DNA of 19,208 bases, from positions 1-19,208 of the forward strand of contig CAJMMH010000014.1 of assembly GCA_905214365.1 (NCBI GenBank), given 5' to 3'. The position numbers were made by a program, and so were the translations under genes. This stretch comes from an uncultured bacterium (lineage in GTDB: Bacteria; Bacillota; Clostridia; Lachnospirales; Lachnospiraceae). The notes under the pieces are model-generated. The model ran no database searches. It worked only from the letters and a program-made list of their open reading frames with translations, and was not told the DNA's origin. Shown here in pieces: positions 14,271 through 19,208 of this stretch (the first letter of the stretch is position 1; each line of letters starts with the position of its first letter).

Positions 14271-15512
14271 ATGGCTCAGTACGAGCGTTTTCTATCATAT
14301 CTGTTTACATATGAGCAGGATCAGAAGGGGGACAACTGCGGGTTTGCCAGAGTAGAGCATCGGCAGGGAACAATTCGGATTCAGATTTCGGTTCATGGCA
14401 TGGCACCGGTTGCTATGCTGCTGGTTTATGGCTTTTACCGGGACGGGCAGGCATGTGTCTGCGTGCCGCTTGGGCGGATGATGGTGAATGGAGGTGCGGG
14501 CCAGTTTCAGTATATTGGAAATGAACCGTTTGTACAGGGAAGCGAAGTACGGTTTGACGCGCTTTCCGGACTGCTTCTGTGCAATCCGCAGGAGGAAGGA
14601 AAAGCGTGCGCAACCGTATGGGATGATAAACCATTTGGTCTGTCCATGTTCTGGAATCAGGAAGAGAAAGCAGCGAAATCAGAATCGGACAAAACAGCAG
14701 ACGGCTGGGAGCAGGCCGACGTGGAAGCACAGAAACCAGCGGAAAGCGAGATGCGGCAGGCAAAGGGCAGGCAGGGACCGGAGCGGCTTGCGGACAGCGA
14801 AGCGCAGTCTGGCGAAATACGGACGGAAGAAAAGCCGGAAACCGGGGATTATGCTTCAGAATTTTCCGAAGAAACGATTCTTCACGCAGAAGCGTGTGAG
14901 GAAGGAAGCGGGATTGCGGCAGGAATAGAAACTGCGGGAGAAACAGAAGCTGCGAAGGAAACGGAACATGCGGAAGGCTGTGAAGCTGCAGGAGATGCGG
15001 ATGAAACCGATGAAGCGGAGCTTCTCTGGAGCAGACTGTGCCGCAGGTTCCGCCGGATTGAGACACTTCCTGGCGACCAGGTTGTCTGCCTGCAGGCAAT
15101 GCCGGCGGATATCGGAAGGCTTCCGCGTGCGAACTGGATGCTTGGAAATAATGGCTTTCTAATGTACAGCTATGTCCGTTACCGGTATGTGGTATTTGCA
15201 AGGCTGAACCGGCAGGAGTATGAACTGTGGGTTCCCGGTGTTTATGGAAGAAATGAAGAGCTTCTGGCAGAACTGTTCGGTTTTCTGCGGTTCCGGTCCA
15301 TGAAGTCATCGAGTCCTGCTCCCGGCGATTTCGGGTATTGGAGCGTGCCGCTCCGGATGACGGCAGGACGCACAGAAGCCGCCTGCGCGGCGGAGCAGAC
15401 AAAAGAAAGGACGGACAGCAATGGTGGAAGACGCTCAGACAAACGGCAGCCAGAAAAACAGCCGGGAGCAGACAAAGATGTCGACGTACTGCGGGCGGCA
15501 GAAGCCGGATGA
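14271..15512 (+). CDS. Protein of unknown function with acidic low-complexity middle (DUF6128-like)
   Basis: Function unknown. The 413 residues divide into an N-terminal globular part (1-128, beta-rich, including IRIQISVHG and GQACVCVPLGR), a Glu/Ala/Lys-rich presumably disordered stretch (about 130-250), a second globular part (about 250-365, with LGNNGFLMYSYVRYRYVVFA then VPGVYGRNEELLAELFGF), and a charged tail. From memory the C-terminal part resembles a Lachnospiraceae family annotated DUF6128; I am moderately sure. There is no signal peptide or membrane segment. The ribosome site is unusually purine-rich (AAGGAGGGGGGAGGAAG) right before the ATG. The 3' end overlaps tadA. A possible SigE promoter hints at a sporulation link, but that is weak. 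Confidence 0.75.
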   Translation: MAQYERFLSYLFTYEQDQKGDNCGFARVEHRQGTIRIQISVHGMAPVAMLLVYGFYRDGQACVCVPLGRMMVNGGAGQFQYIGNEPFVQGSEVRFDALSGLLLCNPQEEGKACATVWDDKPFGLSMFWNQEEKAAKSESDKTADGWEQADVEAQKPAESEMRQAKGRQGPERLADSEAQSGEIRTEEKPETGDYASEFSEETILHAEACEEGSGIAAGIETAGETEAAKETEHAEGCEAAGDADETDEAELLWSRLCRRFRRIETLPGDQVVCLQAMPADIGRLPRANWMLGNNGFLMYSYVRYRYVVFARLNRQEYELWVPGVYGRNEELLAELFGFLRFRSMKSSSPAPGDFGYWSVPLRMTAGRTEAACAAEQTKERTDSNGGRRSDKRQPEKQPGADKDVDVLRAAEAG

Positions 15513-16050
15513 GTATTATATGCGTCTGGCGATCCGGCAGGCAAAGAAAGCGGAAGCGCTTGGGGAGGTTCCGATCGGCTGCGTAGTTGTAAGGGACGGG
15601 CTGGTGATCGGCCGCGGTTACAACCGGCGCAATACCGATAAAAGTGTGTTTGGCCACGCAGAGATCAGCGCAATGAAAAAAGCAGGAAAAAAGGTCGGTG
15701 ACTGGCGGTTAGAGGACTGTACGATGTATGTGACGCTTGAGCCGTGCCAGATGTGCGCGGGAGCCGCTGTGCAGGCAAGGATTCCGCGAGTGGTTCTTGG
15801 CGCGAAAAATCCGAAGGCCGGGTGTGCAGGATCGGTGCTGAATCTGTTTCAGGTAGAGCGCTTCAATCACCAGATCGAGCTGACTGAGGGCGTTCTAGAG
15901 CCGGAGTGCGCCGAAATGCTATCCGCTTTTTTTAAACGTCTGCGGGTAAAGAAAAAGGAAGCGGCAGCGGCAGCGGAAAATACGCGGCTGTCTGCGCAGA
16001 TCGGGAATGGAAACGGAGAAACTGCGGTGCCGAGTGGAAAAAATCCTTGA
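15478..16050 (+). CDS. tadA: tRNA-specific adenosine deaminase
   Basis: TadA converts A34 to inosine in the wobble position of tRNA-Arg(ACG). The 190 residues contain the zinc site H60-A-E62 (GHAEISAM) and PC-x-x-C at P89-C90-C93 (LEPCQMCAGA), where E62 is the proton shuttle. PDEYYMRLAIRQAKKAEALG at the start is typical. A basic then Ala-rich C-terminal extension makes it longer than the usual 150-165 residues. I chose ATG 15478 (GGGAG 9 bases upstream, 35-bp overlap with the previous gene). An in-frame ATG at 15421 has AAAGGA 9 bases upstream but would overlap by 92 bp and add a nondescript tail, so the start is uncertain. The stop codon lies within the -35 box of the SRP RNA promoter. The gene order tadA-SRP RNA is conserved in many Firmicutes. 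Confidence 0.94.
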   Translation: MSTYCGRQKPDEYYMRLAIRQAKKAEALGEVPIGCVVVRDGLVIGRGYNRRNTDKSVFGHAEISAMKKAGKKVGDWRLEDCTMYVTLEPCQMCAGAAVQARIPRVVLGAKNPKAGCAGSVLNLFQVERFNHQIELTEGVLEPECAEMLSAFFKRLRVKKKEAAAAAENTRLSAQIGNGNGETAVPSGKNP

Positions 16051-16075
16051 CAAAGCTGGGCTTTTTCTGTAAAGT
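16047..16075 (+). promoter_or_regulatory. Promoter of the SRP RNA
   Basis: A perfect TTGACA (16047-16052) overlaps the tadA stop codon (16048-16050). TAAAGT at 16070-16075, 17 bases on, is the best-spaced -10 (4 of 6). TATAAA at 16075-16080 fits the hexamer better but would need a 22-base spacer. Either puts transcription start near the RNA 5' end. Confidence 0.6.
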
Positions 16076-16081
16076 ATAAAA

Positions 16082-16343
16082 TGCGCAGCCGGGGCGGCAG
16101 CGGTGCCCTGTACCTTCAATCCGCTATAGTGGGGGTCATATCCCGGCTGAGGGTGTGTGCTTGTGGAGCAGCCCTCTGTAAGTGGCGTTGACGTTTGGGT
16201 CTTACGCAACAGGAATCTGTGAACCGTGTCAGGTCAGGAATGAAGCAGCACTAAGCAGAACCTTCTGTGTGCCGTAAGGGTGCCTGGACTGAGTTAACTG
16301 CAGAGGTAACGTCCGGGGGCAGCATTCGAAGCCGGGATGCGCA
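16082..16343 (+). ncRNA. ffs: Signal recognition particle RNA, large Gram-positive type
   Basis: This RNA scaffolds the signal recognition particle with Ffh and targets nascent membrane and secreted proteins. The Alu-domain core AGCGGTGCCCTGTACCT (16099-16115) with AATCCGCTATAG is nearly identical to the Bacillus scRNA as I remember it, as are GTTGACGTTTGGGTC and the domain IV core GTCAGGTCAGGAATGAAGCA. The ends (TGCGCA at 16082-16087 and 16338-16343) pair with each other. About 262 nt fits the long Bacillus/Clostridium form rather than the short 4.5S form. The GGAA tetraloop (16237-16240) is closed by an A-U pair instead of the usual C-G. Confidence 0.95.
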
Positions 16344-16384
16344 AAAAAATGATTACAATCGTAAGAAATATTTCTGAAATTTTA

Positions 16385-16417
16385 AGAGTTGTCTGTTGCA
16401 ACAGCAACTCTTTTTTT
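16385..16417 (+). terminator. Terminator of the SRP RNA
   Basis: Arms AGAGTTG (16385-16391) and CAACTCT (16405-16411) enclose a 12-bp inner palindrome CTGTTGCAACAG, and seven T residues close it. It lies about 40 bases past the mature RNA end, implying 3' processing. Confidence 0.9.
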
Positions 16418-16432
16418 GTATAATAATATAAT
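16396..16432 (+). promoter_or_regulatory. Candidate pfkA promoter overlapping the SRP terminator
   Basis: TTGCAA (16396-16401, within the terminator's inner palindrome) and a perfect TATAAT (16419-16424) are 17 bases apart; a second TATAAT follows at 16427-16432. The leader to pfkA would be about 160 bases and contains only modest stems, such as CAGGGG/CCCCTG just after the -10 and CGGAC/GTCCG near 16523-16550. Confidence 0.6.
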
Positions 16433-16591
16433 GCAGGGGGTGCAACATTTTTCCCCTGATGAAGCACGGGAATAGCTGGTTTGAGTTACATTTGCAGAGA
16501 ATCCGGGTTTTTCCAGCGGACTGACTGTTGGCACGGAAAAGGTCCGGAAGCTGACTGCACAGCGAATTAAAAGGAAAGGGACGTGGACAGG

Positions 16592-17665
16592 ATGAGAGTA
16601 GGCATATTAACGAGCGGCGGAGACTGTCAGAGCCTGAATGCAACCATGCGCGGCGTTGCGAAGACGCTGTACAACCTGCTGCAGGATGACGTAGAGATTA
16701 TCGGATTTGTAGAAGGCTATAAGGGGTTGATCTATTCTGATTACCGGATCATGAAACCCAAGGATTTTTCCGGGATTCTGACGGAAGGCGGAACGATTCT
16801 CGGAACAAGCCGCCAGCCGTTCAAGCTGATGCGCACGCCTGACGCGAACGGACTTGACAAGGTAAAGGCGATGAAGGACAACTACAAGCGTCTCGGCCTT
16901 GACTGTCTGGTTGTTCTCGGAGGAAACGGAAGCCAGAAGACGAGCAATCTTCTGAGCGAAGAGGGACTGAATGTCATCGGTCTTCCGAAGACGATTGATA
17001 ACGATCTGTGGGGAACGGACGTAACGTTCGGTTTCCAGAGCGCGATCAATCTGGCAACTCAGACCATTGACTGCATCCACACAACCGCAGCGTCCCATGG
17101 CCGTGTATTCATTATTGAAATTATGGGTCATAAAGTCGGCTGGCTGACGCTGAACGCGGGTATTGCCGGCGGAGCTGATATCATTCTTCTTCCTGAGATT
17201 CCGTACGATATCAACAAGGTTGCGGACGCGATCAAGAAGAGAGAGCGCGAGGGCAAGCGTTTTTCCATCATTGCCGTTGCGGAGGGCGCATTGTCGAAGG
17301 AACAGGCGGCAATGAGCAAGAAAGACCATAAGAAATATCTGGAAGAGAGAAAGTATCCGTCCGTTGCCTACGAGATCGGCGCTCAGGTAGGAGTCCTGAC
17401 CGGTCAGGAGGTCCGCGTGGCGGTTCCGGGTCATATGCAGAGAGGCGGAAGTCCGTGCCCGTATGACCGCGTTCTTTCAAGCCGCCTCGGCGCAGCCGCA
17501 GGAAAGATGATCGTTGACGGTGAGTTCGGCTATCTGGTCGGAATCAAAAACAACGAGATCACCAAGGTTCCGTTAGCGGATGTCGCAGGAAAACTGAAGA
17601 TGGTTTCTCCGGACTGCTCCATGGTAAAGGAAGCAAAGCTTCTTGGCATCAGTTTCGGAGACTGA
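16592..17665 (+). CDS. pfkA: 6-phosphofructokinase, clostridial GGNGS/PKTIDND type
   Basis: This enzyme phosphorylates fructose 6-phosphate to fructose 1,6-bisphosphate in glycolysis. The 357 residues have TSGGDCQSLNA (7-17), GGNGS (110-114), PKTIDND (132-138, catalytic D136) and EIMGHKVGWL (176-185). In the classic scheme, Gly after GGD marks ATP use and Lys in PKTIDND marks pyrophosphate use. This protein has the Gly (G113) but also the Lys (K133), plus Asn (N112) where ATP enzymes have a metal-binding Asp, so the phosphoryl donor cannot be assigned by motif alone. I prefer ATG 16592 (AAAGGG 11 bases upstream; MRVGILTSGG is the normal N terminus). GTG 16583, in frame, has AAGGA 7 bases upstream and is possible. 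Confidence 0.93.
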   Translation: MRVGILTSGGDCQSLNATMRGVAKTLYNLLQDDVEIIGFVEGYKGLIYSDYRIMKPKDFSGILTEGGTILGTSRQPFKLMRTPDANGLDKVKAMKDNYKRLGLDCLVVLGGNGSQKTSNLLSEEGLNVIGLPKTIDNDLWGTDVTFGFQSAINLATQTIDCIHTTAASHGRVFIIEIMGHKVGWLTLNAGIAGGADIILLPEIPYDINKVADAIKKREREGKRFSIIAVAEGALSKEQAAMSKKDHKKYLEERKYPSVAYEIGAQVGVLTGQEVRVAVPGHMQRGGSPCPYDRVLSSRLGAAAGKMIVDGEFGYLVGIKNNEITKVPLADVAGKLKMVSPDCSMVKEAKLLGISFGD

Positions 17666-17669
17666 TAAA

Positions 17670-17706
17670 ATACCGGCTGTCTGACGGTGTGTCGGGCAGC
17701 CGGTAT
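17670..17706 (+). other. Long hairpin between pfkA and dnaX, no T-tract
   Basis: A perfect 10-bp stem (ATACCGGCTG/CAGCCGGTAT) continues into 7 more pairs including two G-U pairs, closing on a 5-base loop. No T-run follows on the plus strand, so readthrough into dnaX is likely. It may protect the pfkA 3' end or act as a processing site. Confidence 0.6.
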
Positions 17707-17735
17707 ATGAGGATAAGAACAGGAGTTAAGCAGGG

Positions 17736-19208
17736 ATGGCATATACAGCATTGTACCGCAAATGGCGGCCTTCACGGTTTGAAGATGTAAGGGGACAGGA
17801 GCATATTGTCCGGACTCTGAAAAATCAGATCGAGGCAGGCAGGATCGGACACGCGTATCTGTTCTGCGGGACGCGTGGAACCGGAAAGACTTCGGTGGCA
17901 AAGATCCTGGCGCGGGCGGTCAACTGTGAGCATCCGGTCAACGGGAGTCCGTGCAATGAGTGCGCGGCCTGCCGCTCTATTTTGGACGGTACGTCGGTGG
18001 ACGTAGCGGAAATCGACGCGGCATCAAACAACGGCGTGGACAATATCCGTGAGATACGCGAGCAGGTTCAGTATTCGCCGACGCAGGGAAAGTACCGCGT
18101 TTATATTATCGACGAGGTGCATATGCTTTCGGCGGGCGCGTTTAACGCGCTGCTGAAGACGCTGGAGGAGCCGCCGTCCTATGTTATTTTTATTTTGGCA
18201 ACAACGGAAGTCAATAAGATTCCGATTACGGTGCTTTCGCGCTGCCAGCGGTACGATTTCCGCCGGATCGGCAACGATGTGATTGCCGCGCAGGTGGACG
18301 CGCTGCTGAAGGCGGAGGGAGTTGCGGCTGAGGAGGACGCAGTTCGTTACGTGGCGAAGGCTGCGGATGGTTCCATGCGTGACGCACTCAGCCTGCTAGA
18401 ACAGTGTATTTCGTTTTACTATGGGCAGACGCTGACCTACGAGCGGGTTCTGGATGTTCTGGGAGCCGTGGATACGGAGGTATTCAGCCATCTGACCCGT
18501 TTGATTCTGAAAAAGGATGTTCCGGGCTGCATTGGCATGATTGACGAGATTACCTCTCAGGGCCGCGAGCTCGGACAGTTTGTACTGGATTTCACCTGGT
18601 ATCAGAGAAATCTGATGCTTGTGCAGACAGCTGCGCAGGGAGCGGCGGCGTTGGAAATGTCTCAGGACAATTACAACGCGCTGCAGGAAGAATCCAGGAT
18701 GGTTGATCTGGATACGCTGATGCGCAATATCCGGATCTGCTCGGAATTATCAAACCGGATCCGGTATGCGTCGTCCAAACGGGTTTTGCTGGAAATGAGC
18801 CTGATTAAGATGATGCAGCCGGCAATGGAGGATGATACAGAAAGTCTTCGGGTTCGGATTACCCAACTGGAAGAGCGGGTGGCAAACGGGACGGTCATTC
18901 AGGCTTCTGGGCCGCAGGAACAGAGAACCGCGGCTGCTGTGCCGGCATCCGTGCCCTCCGAAAAGAAGGAAGACGGACCGGTGGTCGAGCTTTCTGCAGC
19001 GGAATATGCCGATTATGAGGCGATCCGCAATGACTGGGCGAAGATTTCAGCGATGCAGGGAGCATTTATCAACAGCTTACTAAGGGGCAGTCAGCTTGGC
19101 TATGACAAGGACAAGGGACTCTGTATTTTATTTGACGATGCGTTTAAGTATACGACAATGATGCAGGGAGACCGTCTGGAGGAGCTGCGCCTGTTTATTA
19201 ATAAAGAG
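17736..19208 (+). CDS. dnaX: DNA polymerase III subunit gamma/tau (3' end cut by window)
   Basis: DnaX is the ATPase of the clamp loader that places the sliding clamp on primed DNA. The 491 residues present are open to the window edge. Visible motifs are Walker A GTRGTGKT (45-52), a zinc site C64/C73/C76/C79, Walker B YIIDEVHM (123-130), sensor 1 ATTE (155-158) and the SRC arginine finger (168-170), followed by the lid, the collar domain, a Glu-rich linker and the start of the tau-specific tail. AGGAG at 17721-17725 is 10 bases before the ATG. I see no E. coli-like A-AAA-AAG frameshift site in this part. In many Firmicutes dnaX directly follows the SRP RNA; here pfkA intervenes. Confidence 0.97.
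   Translation, partial: MAYTALYRKWRPSRFEDVRGQEHIVRTLKNQIEAGRIGHAYLFCGTRGTGKTSVAKILARAVNCEHPVNGSPCNECAACRSILDGTSVDVAEIDAASNNGVDNIREIREQVQYSPTQGKYRVYIIDEVHMLSAGAFNALLKTLEEPPSYVIFILATTEVNKIPITVLSRCQRYDFRRIGNDVIAAQVDALLKAEGVAAEEDAVRYVAKAADGSMRDALSLLEQCISFYYGQTLTYERVLDVLGAVDTEVFSHLTRLILKKDVPGCIGMIDEITSQGRELGQFVLDFTWYQRNLMLVQTAAQGAAALEMSQDNYNALQEESRMVDLDTLMRNIRICSELSNRIRYASSKRVLLEMSLIKMMQPAMEDDTESLRVRITQLEERVANGTVIQASGPQEQRTAAAVPASVPSEKKEDGPVVELSAAEYADYEAIRNDWAKISAMQGAFINSLLRGSQLGYDKDKGLCILFDDAFKYTTMMQGDRLEELRLFINKE

Noticed and set aside
14413..15657. 414-codon open frame on the minus strand opposite the unknown-function gene and tadA
   Set aside because: The translation is rich in Pro, Arg, His and Leu as expected for antisense of a GC-rich acidic gene, and it runs opposite the clear tadA motifs.
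18507..18514. A-rich run as a dnaX frameshift site
   Set aside because: It reads CTG AAA AAG, only five A residues, without the A-AAA-AAG heptamer, and it lies too early in the gene.

Overview
The window looks like chromosome of an anaerobic Gram-positive member of the Clostridia, most likely family Lachnospiraceae. The evidence is a formate-lyase couple, a long Bacillus/Clostridium-type SRP RNA with an Alu domain, a clostridial-type phosphofructokinase, AGGAGG-type ribosome binding sites and roughly balanced base composition. The family call is from memory of gene content and gene order; no database was searched. I see no phage, transposase, CRISPR, tRNA or 16S/23S rRNA.

Layout. (1) 148-3335, plus: pyruvate formate-lyase and its radical-SAM activase, separated by a copy of a 54-bp palindromic repeat and a GC-rich hairpin. 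(2) 3565-4785, minus: a secreted lipoprotein N-acetylmuramoyl-L-alanine amidase behind a strong promoter, converging on pflA across an 18-bp two-way terminator. (3) 5248-7793, plus: a two-gene unit with a 4-bp ATGA overlap. The first protein fuses a ParB/sulfiredoxin-like domain to a BMP/Med nucleoside-binding fold and has no signal peptide; the second is a small metallophosphoesterase. (4) 7942-9690, minus: an exported GH5-cellulase-like protein whose catalytic residues all appear replaced, carrying a CBM2-like domain, followed by an 89-residue two-helix membrane protein. (5) 10040-10933, plus: a PflX-type radical SAM protein behind a 65-nt hairpin leader. (6) 10994-11965, minus: a cytoplasmic asparaginase whose mRNA should begin with the second copy of the 54-bp repeat. 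(7) 12382-14083, plus: tatD-rsmA with an 8-bp overlap, divergent from the asparaginase. (8) 14271-16050, plus: a protein of unknown function with a long acidic middle, overlapping tadA. (9) 16082-19208, plus: SRP RNA, pfkA and dnaX (cut by the window end).

How the parts fit. The right third is a housekeeping block (tatD, rsmA, tadA, SRP RNA, dnaX) resembling gene order in other Firmicutes, with pfkA inserted between the SRP RNA and dnaX. The left end is fermentative metabolism. The middle (5-10 kb) is the least ordinary part. The best candidates for undescribed biology are the cytoplasmic ParB-like/BMP fusion with its phosphoesterase partner, the GH5-fold pseudoenzyme, and the 54-bp structured repeat, found once after the pflB stop codon and once at the predicted 5' end of the asparaginase mRNA.
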